In this document: positions 37,847-46,048 of the stretch, piece after piece | Numbering within the stretch: the first letter of the stretch is position 1 | How the letters are laid out: every line of letters begins with the position of its first letter | Assembly (NCBI RefSeq): GCF_017897595.1 | Contig: NZ_JAGKIK010000006.1 | Span: 62,001-126,000 of the forward strand | DNA: 64,000 nucleotides | Reading direction: 5' to 3' | Origin: Aquimarina sp. U1-2 | GTDB taxonomy: Bacteria > Bacteroidota > Bacteroidia > Flavobacteriales > Flavobacteriaceae | The notes under the pieces: generated by a model | What the model was told of the DNA's origin: nothing | The model's input: only the letters and a program-made list of their open reading frames with translations | The model's database searches: none | Translations under genes and position numbers: made by a program

Positions 37847-38635
37847 ATGCAAAAACAGCCTATTGGCATATTTGATTCTGGAGTTGGTGGCACTTCTATA
37901 TGGCGAGAGATAACAGCTACGCTTCCTAATGAAGATACTATATATCTTGCCGATAGCAAGTATGCTCCATATGGAAAAAGGCCTGCATCTGAGATTATTG
38001 AACTTAGTAGTAAGAATACCGAAAAACTCATAGATTTTGGCTGTAAAATTATTGTCGTTGCTTGTAATACAGCTACAACAAATGCGATTAAAGCGTTACG
38101 TTTAAAATACAAACTTCCTTTTATCGGTATTGAACCTGCTATTAAACCCGCTGCTATTCGTACACAAACCAAAAAAGTAGGTGTTTTGGCTACCAAAGGT
38201 ACGCTATCGAGTAAGCTGTTTGCCAAAACTTCAGATTTATATACTGGCAATATCGAGCTTATTGAAGTAATTGGCACAGGTCTAGTAGAATTAATTGAAG
38301 AAGGTAAAATCAACAGTCCCGAAATGCACAAACTGCTTTCACTTTACATACAACCTATGGTCAAAAAAAATATTGATTATCTGGTGTTGGGGTGTAGTCA
38401 TTACCCCTATCTTATCCCTCTTTTACGACAAATGTTACCAAATCATGTTACTATTATAGACTCGGGACAGGCAGTAGCCAGACAAACTAAAGCGATATTA
38501 CAAAAGTATACTCTTTTGAATCCTGACCGCAAACCAGGCACGCATACCCTTTTTACCAACGGTAATTTGTTTTCTCTACAAGAAATTTTAAAACCAAACT
38601 TGGTCGATTATTCTGTAAGTGGGTTACGTTTTTAG
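37847..38635 (+). CDS. murI: Glutamate racemase
   Basis: MurI interconverts L- and D-glutamate for peptidoglycan. The 262-residue protein has FDSGVGGTSIW, the first catalytic Cys73 in ACNTAT and the second Cys183 in GCSHYP. It starts just after the terminator of the Skp genes, so it probably has its own promoter or relies on read-through. It converges on the LytTR regulator gene. Confidence 0.96.
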   Translation: MQKQPIGIFDSGVGGTSIWREITATLPNEDTIYLADSKYAPYGKRPASEIIELSSKNTEKLIDFGCKIIVVACNTATTNAIKALRLKYKLPFIGIEPAIKPAAIRTQTKKVGVLATKGTLSSKLFAKTSDLYTGNIELIEVIGTGLVELIEEGKINSPEMHKLLSLYIQPMVKKNIDYLVLGCSHYPYLIPLLRQMLPNHVTIIDSGQAVARQTKAILQKYTLLNPDRKPGTHTLFTNGNLFSLQEILKPNLVDYSVSGLRF

Positions 38636-38642
38636 AATTTAT

Positions 38643-38670
38643 TAGCCCCACCAAAGGGTTTAACCCAAGG
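38643..38670. repeat. Palindromic 3' element between murI and the LytTR gene
   Basis: GCCCCACCAAAGGGTTTAACCCAAGG contains the GGGTT-T-AACCC palindrome. A related segment (GGGCACCACAAGGGGTTTAAC...) lies on the minus strand at 52822-52851, also straight after a stop codon. It may act as a terminator or be a short dispersed repeat. Confidence 0.35.
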
Positions 38671-38674
38671 CAGT

Positions 38675-39406
38675 TTACTTGAAAAAATCTAAAAGATTCC
38701 CTTTTTTAGAAGAAGAGACCGACAACTCTTTTCCCGAAGAAAGCAAGATACTCCCTCCTTTTCCTTTTCGGTATCGAACAATTTTATTAACGTTTACCAG
38801 ATAACTTTTATGAATTCTTGCAAATCCGTTATCAGTTAATGCATCTTCAAAATACTTTAGTGTTTTACTTACTAATTTCTGCCCTTGATTAAGGTATATT
38901 TTGGTATAATTATCATCTGCCTGGCAATATAAAATTTCTGCAATCTCAAGCACTTCAAAACCATCTTGTTGTGGTATGGTAATCTTTCCTGTGACATTTT
39001 TGACTTTTGGCACCAATACAGCGTCCTGAAGTTCTTTTTCTCGTTGTTTAATATGTGCAACATGATCTACTGCTTTAATAAGGTGATCTATGGCAATAGG
39101 TTTTAGCAGATAGTAAGTCGCTTGTGCATTTAAGGCATCAACAGCGTAATGATCATATGCAGTTACAAAAACAATCTCAAAAGAACGATCAGGAAGTTGC
39201 TCCAAAAGATCAAAAGCATTGCCATAGGGCATCTCGACATCAAGAAATAGAACATCAGGCTTATTTGTTTCTAGGACTTTTAACGTCTCTTGTACACTCG
39301 CAGCCTCATCCATAACCTTTACAGAAGGACAATATTTACCCAAATAGTTTCTTAAGATGACTCTACTATTTGCCTCATCATCTACAATAATTGCAGTCAA
39401 ACTCAT
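38675..39406 (-). CDS. LytTR-family response regulator
   Basis: The 243-residue protein has a receiver domain (1-120) with the acidic pair DD (9-10), phosphoacceptor Asp56 in DVLFLDVEMP and the conserved Lys in LLKPI, then a LytTR DNA-binding domain (about 140-243). LytTR proteins bind direct repeats upstream of target genes. Its gene is 12 bp downstream of the kinase gene on the same strand, a clear two-component pair. Confidence 0.95.
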   Translation of the reverse strand: MSLTAIIVDDEANSRVILRNYLGKYCPSVKVMDEAASVQETLKVLETNKPDVLFLDVEMPYGNAFDLLEQLPDRSFEIVFVTAYDHYAVDALNAQATYYLLKPIAIDHLIKAVDHVAHIKQREKELQDAVLVPKVKNVTGKITIPQQDGFEVLEIAEILYCQADDNYTKIYLNQGQKLVSKTLKYFEDALTDNGFARIHKSYLVNVNKIVRYRKGKGGSILLSSGKELSVSSSKKGNLLDFFK

Positions 39407-39418
39407 AGGTTTTGATTT

Positions 39419-41644
39419 TTATGGTTTTTGCTCCTTTTTAAGAATTAGTGCAACTTGCGTTCCTTCATAATTCTCTTTTAGGTCAGAAATAACAACAGCT
39501 ACTTTATCTTTATACATTTCATTAAGAATAGCAATTCTCTTTTTAATATTCCCCATACCCTTTGATTGTTGTCGTTTTTGATTTTCAGTCTTTAGCGACT
39601 TAGATTTTTTACGACCTATACCATCATCTGTGATTCGTATTTCGATATGATGGTCACCCTTACTTTTAAATGTAATTTCTAGCGTTCCTTTTTGTGACTT
39701 GTATCTCAAACCATGCCATACCGCATTTTCTACATAGGGCTGTAATAACATGGGCGGAATCATATAGTCTGAAATCTTAATCTCGGGATCAATATTGATA
39801 GCGTAGTCAAACTTATCCTGAAATCTAAAATGTTCTAATTGTACATACACCTTTAGCAATTCTATTTCTTTTTCTAACGGAATAAAATCCTGTTCGCTAT
39901 TCTCTAAAACGGCTCTCATCAATGTAGAAAAATCAGTTAAATATCGATTTGCCGTACGCTCATCGCTAGTAGCTATAAAAGTGTTTACCGAATTTAATGC
40001 ATTAAAAATAAAATGAGGATTCATTTGTGATCGTAAGGATTTCAAGGCCAGGAGATTATTTGCATATTGCTGTTGCTTCATATTGCGATACATAAGATAG
40101 GCCGCAAGTACTAGTAGCGCAGTAAGACCGATTAGAAAATAAATAATAATCTGTTGCCTGAGGCTTTGCTGATTTGCCAATAGCTGTGAGGCAGAGGCCA
40201 ACTCATAACGAGTTTCGTTAAGTTCACGATCTTTTTCTAAGGTCGCTATACGGTTGGCACTGGTTGCCAATTCTCTTCTAAAACGGGCGGCTTGCGAAAT
40301 CTCCTGATCTTTTTGTATATAGAGTTTGTCTATAATCACTTCGTACTCTTCGAATGTTTCTGATGCTTTTTTAAGCTCTCCCTTTTCTCTGTATACTTCT
40401 CCTAGTTTTCGGGTAGCGTCTTTTTGAACTATTAAATCATTTTGCGATGCAGCTTCTTTTATGCTTTCATCAAGATAAGTGATGGCCTCGTCATATTTCT
40501 CTTGCGCTGCGAACGCATTGGCAATCTTATAATTCTGAACTTGTGTTGAAATAGACTTGTCGTCTTCTGCAACACTTACCCCCTCTGTAGTTTTGGGTGC
40601 TTCTTTCAATGTTTCAATATCTTCTAATGCCTCTTTACGTAATTGAATTTCTTTATCAAAACTTCTGCTTTTATTATAAAAATCGGCTGCCCGAGTTCGC
40701 TGTATTGCTGCTGTTTTTATGTCTTTTCTATCGGCTAATTGCACAGAATTGTCCAGATATTCTTCGGCATCAGAAATATTTCCTTGTTGCTGTAGTAACT
40801 CTGCCAATTTTGAGTTTAATGAGATTACTTTATCCTCTAGACCTTTGCGCTCACTTAAAGATAAAGCCTTATTATAATAACTTATCGCCTGAGTATTATT
40901 TTGCAATCCCATATAGCAATCTCCCAAACCTTCATAAACCAAAACGCGTTGATTAATATCAAGTTTGGATCGTTGTAACTGATTGAATGTTTGTAATGCT
41001 CCCTTATAGTTCTTATCTCCTAGTTGCGCATTACCGAGTTTAATTTTCACATTAGTGGTATACCTATTGTTCAAACTTATCTGATAATTGGTTTCGCCAA
41101 GATCATACTGTTTCCAAAAAGCATAAATATCGGCAAGGGTTTCATAAAGTTCTGCTTTTTTAATATTGGCATTGTCATCATTGTCCCGAATAGTTTCGAG
41201 GGCCTTTGTAATATATGCTATACTTGTTGTTGCATCTTTTTGCAAAAACCGTTTTGCGGCGTTCAGGTTTTCTTCATAAGTAATTTGATTAGCTTTTTGC
41301 GTAGCGCCCCTTCGCTTAGAGATAACCGGCGCATCTTGTACTAATACCTCTATTCTTTGATTATCCTTAATAACGTAGTGCACGGTGGCAAAACTATGAT
41401 GCTTGATAATCAATTCATCCCCCACCCTCGCCTCGATTTTAAAGTCTCCAAAAACATCGGTAGTTACCGTTTTACCCCCAAATATCGTCACGTCGGCACC
41501 TTGTACTGGCTTTCGGGTACTTTTATCTTTAACAGAACCCTTAATGACCATTCTAGAAGTTTGTGTAAAAGCAGGATTTTGTTGTGCGCAAACCAAAAAT
41601 GGTAATGCACATACGACAACAATTATCAAACCTATCTTTTTCAT
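39419..41644 (-). CDS. LytS-like sensor histidine kinase with carboxypeptidase-type and TPR sensor region
   Basis: The 741-residue protein has a signal peptide, a carboxypeptidase-regulatory-like beta-sandwich (about 30-105, MVIKGSVKDKSTRKPVQGADVTIF region), a run of TPR repeats (about 125-440), a helix, one membrane segment (about 499-518) and a His_kinase domain (PF06580) with the phosphoacceptor His544 in QMNPHFIFN and an HATPase domain. The sensor is therefore periplasmic. No obvious ligand pocket is seen. It is the partner of the LytTR regulator directly downstream. Confidence 0.92.
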   Translation of the reverse strand: MKKIGLIIVVVCALPFLVCAQQNPAFTQTSRMVIKGSVKDKSTRKPVQGADVTIFGGKTVTTDVFGDFKIEARVGDELIIKHHSFATVHYVIKDNQRIEVLVQDAPVISKRRGATQKANQITYEENLNAAKRFLQKDATTSIAYITKALETIRDNDDNANIKKAELYETLADIYAFWKQYDLGETNYQISLNNRYTTNVKIKLGNAQLGDKNYKGALQTFNQLQRSKLDINQRVLVYEGLGDCYMGLQNNTQAISYYNKALSLSERKGLEDKVISLNSKLAELLQQQGNISDAEEYLDNSVQLADRKDIKTAAIQRTRAADFYNKSRSFDKEIQLRKEALEDIETLKEAPKTTEGVSVAEDDKSISTQVQNYKIANAFAAQEKYDEAITYLDESIKEAASQNDLIVQKDATRKLGEVYREKGELKKASETFEEYEVIIDKLYIQKDQEISQAARFRRELATSANRIATLEKDRELNETRYELASASQLLANQQSLRQQIIIYFLIGLTALLVLAAYLMYRNMKQQQYANNLLALKSLRSQMNPHFIFNALNSVNTFIATSDERTANRYLTDFSTLMRAVLENSEQDFIPLEKEIELLKVYVQLEHFRFQDKFDYAINIDPEIKISDYMIPPMLLQPYVENAVWHGLRYKSQKGTLEITFKSKGDHHIEIRITDDGIGRKKSKSLKTENQKRQQSKGMGNIKKRIAILNEMYKDKVAVVISDLKENYEGTQVALILKKEQKP

Positions 41645-42027
41645 TTACAGTAGCTATTTGACTCATTCCAACCTTTTTGATCGAGGCGGTACCGCTCAAA
41701 AGGAAGCAACCAGGGATGCAATCACAGAAATGTTTTTTATTAATGTAGCCATTTCTCTACACTAAAAAACATAAAAAAAATGAGTTACACCCTTTGGAAA
41801 CAAACCAGAACGAGTTCATTATCATAGGTTAAACTTACTTTATTTAAGTGGGATAATAAAATAGGCTCGTTGTGATCCTCTTCATTATAGAGAGGATAAG
41901 AGCGTTTAAAAGGTACTTCGCTTAGTTATTAGCGACTTTCACTCATTCAAAATGTATTTTGCCTCATTTTTGATTTTTTCTATATAAAGTTGAACTTAAT
42001 TTCATCCCGAATTAAAATACCGAAATA
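41645..42027. other. 383-bp divergent intergenic region
   Basis: Lies between the kinase start and the VWA gene start. It holds a short palindrome (GCGGTACCGC near 41689), and a 7-bp hairpin ATCCTCT/AGAGGAT at 41875-41897. No gene, RNA or consensus promoter could be supported. Confidence 0.5.
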
Positions 42028-43197
42028 ATGAAAAAAATTATGATTTACAGCATTTTAACTATGCTATCGTATACATCTTGTACTGCTAAAAATAAGTCTC
42101 AAAGCGAAGTTCTTTCTGCTCAAAAACGTACGCATACGATTCATACCACAAAAGCAGATCCGAATACACGTAACATTCAAGTTGCACTTTTACTAGATAC
42201 CAGCAATAGTATGGATGGTTTGATCGATCAGGCAAAAGCGCAATTATGGGAAATAGTCAATGAACTTTCGTATGCAAAATGCGGAACAAATGACATTAAG
42301 CTACAAATAGCATTGTACGAATATGGAAACGATAGATTAACAGCAAGTGAAGGGTTTGTGCGCCAGGTATTGCCTTTTTCTGAAGACCTAGATGAGATAT
42401 CCAAAGAACTTTTTGCATTAACAACGAATGGAGGAAACGAGTATTGTGGTAAAGTAATTCACACCTCGATCAACCAACTCGATTGGGAAAGAAATTACGA
42501 CCACTTAAAACTTATTTTTATTGCAGGAAATGAACCGTTTACCCAAGGCCCTGTGAATTATACCGATGCTGCTACTGATGCACTCGAGAAGGACGTTACT
42601 ATCAACACTATTTTTTGTGGTAATTATAACCAAGGGATCAACACTATGTGGAAACACGGTGCAGAAATTACAAAAGGTCAGTATAGTGCCATAGACCATA
42701 ACAAGACTACTTTGCATATTGCCACACCCTACGATGACATTATTTTGGAACTTAATAATCAGCTAAACGATACATATATCTACTACGGAACCAAAGGTGC
42801 ACAAAAAAGAGTGGTTCAAAAAGAACAAGATAAAAATGCAGCCTCATACAGTGCTGCCAATGCTGTAAGCCGAACGATAAGTAAAAGTTCTGGATTTTAT
42901 AAAAATAAAAGCTGGGACCTTATTGACGCTGCCGAAGATGAATCGTTTGAGATTGACAAAGTAGCCAAAGATGATTTACCGCAAGAACTTAAAGAAAAAT
43001 CTAAAGCAGCACTAAAACAGCATATCGCAGAAAAAAGCAAAAAAAGAAAAGAAATACAGCAAAAAATACAAGAACTTAATAAAAAGCGAGTAGCCTACAT
43101 CAAAAATAATCGTAAGGTCGAAGCATCTAACCTAGAACAAGCTTTACTTAACGCTATTAAAAAACAAGGTCAAAAAAAGACGTTTACCTGGGAGTAA
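42028..43197 (+). CDS. VWA-domain lipoprotein
   Basis: The 389-residue protein has a lipobox ending at Cys18 (LSYTSC) and a von Willebrand factor A domain (about 50-230) with the MIDAS start DTSNSM (57-62). The remainder (about 270-389) is Lys-rich and helical. VWA domains bind metal and mediate protein contacts; the partner is unknown. It stands alone and converges on the PorP/SprF gene. Confidence 0.88.
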   Translation: MKKIMIYSILTMLSYTSCTAKNKSQSEVLSAQKRTHTIHTTKADPNTRNIQVALLLDTSNSMDGLIDQAKAQLWEIVNELSYAKCGTNDIKLQIALYEYGNDRLTASEGFVRQVLPFSEDLDEISKELFALTTNGGNEYCGKVIHTSINQLDWERNYDHLKLIFIAGNEPFTQGPVNYTDAATDALEKDVTINTIFCGNYNQGINTMWKHGAEITKGQYSAIDHNKTTLHIATPYDDIILELNNQLNDTYIYYGTKGAQKRVVQKEQDKNAASYSAANAVSRTISKSSGFYKNKSWDLIDAAEDESFEIDKVAKDDLPQELKEKSKAALKQHIAEKSKKRKEIQQKIQELNKKRVAYIKNNRKVEASNLEQALLNAIKKQGQKKTFTWE

Positions 43198-43316
43198 GAT
43201 ACGATATAATGTATAAGCGAACGTTGGGGCATTCTTATGCGGCTGTATTCAAGAAAACAACATTTTTGTAAAAAGCTCAATACAAAAGATAATCGTACAA
43301 TACCGTATAACAGCCT

Positions 43317-44336
43317 CTAATGGGCATTCACCGCAGGGCATTTGCAGTTCCAACGTTCTTTAATTTTACCAAAGTCATACCCCAAAGTAAGCTGATGAAA
43401 TCCACCATTGCTCAACACTACAGAATTAGATTGATGACTGTACGTGTATCCAACCAGCCATTTTTTATAATTGACTCCTAAAAATGGTGTAAAGTATTGC
43501 AATTGTTGATTTTCTACAGAAGTGCCGTCCTGCGAGAATTCGGCTCCGTCTAAACTACGCCTGTATGATAACCCACCCCATATTGTAGTTTTTTCGTTAA
43601 GTTCTCTATATACCTTTGCATTAGCATCAATACTACTCTCTTGTGTTTGATCTGTTGCCTGGTACAACAGCGAAGGCTCTAAGCTCCATTTATCATTAAA
43701 CTCGAATAAACGACCAAACGAAGCCACATATCTACGCTGATTATTAGACTCTTGAATAGGTGTGTTATTGGCAAAAATATCTCTGGTAGTGGGTAAAATA
43801 TTCTTCACAGTAAAGTGAGCATACCATTCTAGATAATTATACGATACCCCTACATCAATGTTATAATAAGCATCTTTCTGAATACGATCCAAAATAACCG
43901 GATCTGGATCTACGGGGTCATCAAGACCTCTTAAATCGACATCAGATTGGATAAATCCTCCACTAACCCCAAAAGAAAGCATATTTAAATCAGTTCTATC
44001 TCTCGAAAATAACAAGTGGTATGCAAACGTAACATAAACTCCTGTTTGCGAAAATCTACCATTTTCATCTTTAAAAATAATGCCTCCTAAACCGGTTTTA
44101 TCGCCTATTCTAAAATTTAAATTTGCAGATTGTAAATTGGGTGCATTATCTACATCAAACCACTGTTTACGAGCAGTAAGTCGTATTTTATTTGCGTTTG
44201 CAGCTCCCGCCATCGCAGGATGTACCAGATATAAATTATCAGAAAGATAGTCTGCGTATACGGGGATACCTTCTTGCGCTAGAGCAATACGGGATAGCAA
44301 CATCAAGAATAGTACATAAGTAGTTTTTAGGTTCAT
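43317..44336 (-). CDS. PorP/SprF-family outer-membrane protein (type IX secretion associated)
   Basis: The 339-residue protein starts at the ATG at 44336, giving a signal peptide ending near ALAQ. The family features are the early YLVHPAMAGAAN segment, a repeated beta-barrel and the C-terminal FGKIKERWNCKCPA. PorP/SprF proteins help secrete large surface proteins such as SprB. Such genes usually sit next to a huge adhesin gene, but none is seen here, so its partner is probably elsewhere. Confidence 0.9.
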   Translation of the reverse strand: MNLKTTYVLFLMLLSRIALAQEGIPVYADYLSDNLYLVHPAMAGAANANKIRLTARKQWFDVDNAPNLQSANLNFRIGDKTGLGGIIFKDENGRFSQTGVYVTFAYHLLFSRDRTDLNMLSFGVSGGFIQSDVDLRGLDDPVDPDPVILDRIQKDAYYNIDVGVSYNYLEWYAHFTVKNILPTTRDIFANNTPIQESNNQRRYVASFGRLFEFNDKWSLEPSLLYQATDQTQESSIDANAKVYRELNEKTTIWGGLSYRRSLDGAEFSQDGTSVENQQLQYFTPFLGVNYKKWLVGYTYSHQSNSVVLSNGGFHQLTLGYDFGKIKERWNCKCPAVNAH

Positions 44337-44564
44337 TTGGGCACTGTCTTTAATGGGGACAAACAGAGTTCGCGTATACAACTAAACTATTATAAATAGC
44401 CTATATTGTGGGGCTTCGCTATTAGTTTAACAATTTTTTTTGATTCTTTAGAATCTCAAAGATATAAATTTTTGTTAGAAACTAAGACTTTAAATCTATT
44501 AAGTAAGAGTTGTTAAAAATTGTTAGGAGCATACTTACAAGCCTAAATATCGCATCGCTTTTAG

Positions 44565-44572
44565 TAAATTTG
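44565..44572 (+). promoter_or_regulatory. Putative -7 box of the NifU-like gene
   Basis: TAAATTTG, an exact TAnnTTTG match, 15 bp before the ATG at 44587. No clear -33 element. Confidence 0.4.
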
Positions 44573-44586
44573 TCAAAAATTTATTC

Positions 44587-45492
44587 ATGAAAAAGAATTT
44601 TGAAATAAAAATAGAGCATACTTCTAATCCCAATATAGTCAAGTTTGAAGCCAATCATTTTTTAACACAGCACACCAGCTATGAGTTTGAAAATATTGAT
44701 CAAGCCAAAAATTCACCATTAGCGCAACAACTGTTTTACTTGCCTTTTGTGAAGAGAGTATTCATTGCTCAAAATTTTGTAGCTATAGATAAATATGATA
44801 TAGTGGAATGGAATGATGTTGAAGAAGAAGTTTCAGAACAAATTGAAAAATACCTCAATAGCGATCAACCTGTAGTTACAGAAACTGAAAACAATCAAAA
44901 AATACCTGTTACCATCTATGCCGAAAGCACACCCAACCCTGCTGTACTAAAATTCGTAGCCAACAAAAAACTAGTTACCGCCGGACACGAATTTAAAAAC
45001 ATTGATGATGCCAAAGAATCACCACTAGTGCAAGAACTATTTCATTTACCTTTTGTAAAAGAAGTTTACATTGACGAAAATTACATTTCTATCAGCAAAT
45101 ATGATATGGCCGATTGGAATGATATTACCATTGAAATTCGGGAGTTTTTAAGAAATTATCTAGAGCAAGGTAAAGAAGTATTATCGGCAAACGCAGTAGT
45201 GTCAAAAAAAGAAATAGAGAAGCAAGCAGACCTGGATTTTGAGAATCTCGATGATGTGTCAAAAGATATCGTTAATATCATCGAAGAATATATTAAACCA
45301 GCAGTCGCTAGTGATGGTGGAAACATCTTGTTCGACTCATATGACCCAAAGAGCAAAGGCGTGAAAGTTATTTTACAGGGAGCTTGTAGTGGCTGTCCCT
45401 CGTCTACTTTTACCTTAAAAAATGGAATCGAGAACATGCTGAAAGAGATGTTAAAAGATAAAGTCGAATACGTAGAAGCTTTGAATGGATAA
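44587..45492 (+). CDS. NifU-like iron-sulfur scaffold with duplicated Nfu N-terminal domain
   Basis: The 301-residue protein has two copies of the Nfu N-terminal domain (5-90 and 107-192), which share NSPLAQQLFYLPFVK/ESPLVQELFHLPFVK and a YDIVEWND/YDMADWND ending, and a C-terminal NifU domain (about 225-295) with the cluster-binding GACSGCPSS (Cys267, Cys270). Nfu proteins deliver Fe-S clusters to apoproteins. The double N-terminal domain is unusual compared with the single one of mitochondrial NFU1 but recurs in related bacteria. Confidence 0.93.
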   Translation: MKKNFEIKIEHTSNPNIVKFEANHFLTQHTSYEFENIDQAKNSPLAQQLFYLPFVKRVFIAQNFVAIDKYDIVEWNDVEEEVSEQIEKYLNSDQPVVTETENNQKIPVTIYAESTPNPAVLKFVANKKLVTAGHEFKNIDDAKESPLVQELFHLPFVKEVYIDENYISISKYDMADWNDITIEIREFLRNYLEQGKEVLSANAVVSKKEIEKQADLDFENLDDVSKDIVNIIEEYIKPAVASDGGNILFDSYDPKSKGVKVILQGACSGCPSSTFTLKNGIENMLKEMLKDKVEYVEALNG

Positions 45493-45710
45493 GATAGAGA
45501 CTCTAGAAACTAGACTTTAGATTTTAGATAGTGAATTACATTAAGGTAAACCCAAGAAGTATTCGTTGAGAACTAATTTTTATTCGAGGGAAACATTCCA
45601 TGATCTTAAATATTGATTATTGATTGAAAGAATTCTTTTTTTACTTTTTAAAGAGCTTAGTATCTCGTATATTGATGGATATTTGAAAATTAACTTAAAA
45701 TATTAAAAAA

Positions 45711-45911
45711 ATGGCAATCATCAAGGTAATAGAGGTATTAGCAAATTCAGAAAAAAGTTGGGAAGATGCTACTAATAATGCTATAAAGCATGCAAGTAAA
45801 ACTGTAAAAAATATCCGTTCTGCATATGTAGCAGAGCATAGTGTAACTGTAGATAATAACCAGGTTTCACAATATAGAGTTAATCTTAAAATTTCATTTC
45901 AAATTGATTGA
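45711..45911 (+). CDS. Dodecin-family protein
   Basis: The 66-residue product has the dodecin fold sequence: KVIEVLANSEKSWEDA, KTVKNIRSAYV and YRVNLKISFQID. Dodecins form hollow 12-mers that store flavins. The two flavin-contact residues known from the Halobacterium protein (Trp36 and Gln55) align with Ser37 and Arg56 here, so flavin binding is doubtful. It is a monocistronic gene ending in a terminator. Confidence 0.9.
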   Translation: MAIIKVIEVLANSEKSWEDATNNAIKHASKTVKNIRSAYVAEHSVTVDNNQVSQYRVNLKISFQID

Positions 45912-45933
45912 AAATATCTCGTAATTCGTCACA

Positions 45934-45967
45934 AAAGGCATTCTGATTCAGGATGCTTTTTATATTT
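45934..45967 (+). terminator. Intrinsic terminator of the dodecin gene
   Basis: AAAAGGCATTCTG pairs with CAGGATGCTTTT (one bulge, one G-U pair), followed by T-rich sequence, 23 bp after the stop. Confidence 0.75.
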
Positions 45968-45980
45968 TTAAAATAAAGTT

Positions 45981-46032
45981 AGACCCGGATTATGCATTAT
46001 AAAATCTATTACGGCTTGAACTACATAATCCG
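45981..46032 (+). repeat. Dispersed 37-bp repeat, copy 2, with its own inverted arms
   Basis: 45981-46017 matches the complement of 119-155 at 33 of 37 positions. This copy continues into CATAATCCG (46024-46032), the exact inverse of CGGATTATG (45986-45994), so it forms a 47-bp inverted repeat with a 29-base middle. It lies just before the DUF255 gene start. Confidence 0.65.
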
Positions 46033-46048
46033 AGTTAAATTGACAATC

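Noticed and set aside
45493..45710. Possible riboswitch before the dodecin gene
   Set aside because: Short TAGA-like repeats are present, but no conserved riboswitch core such as an FMN element could be recognised by eye.
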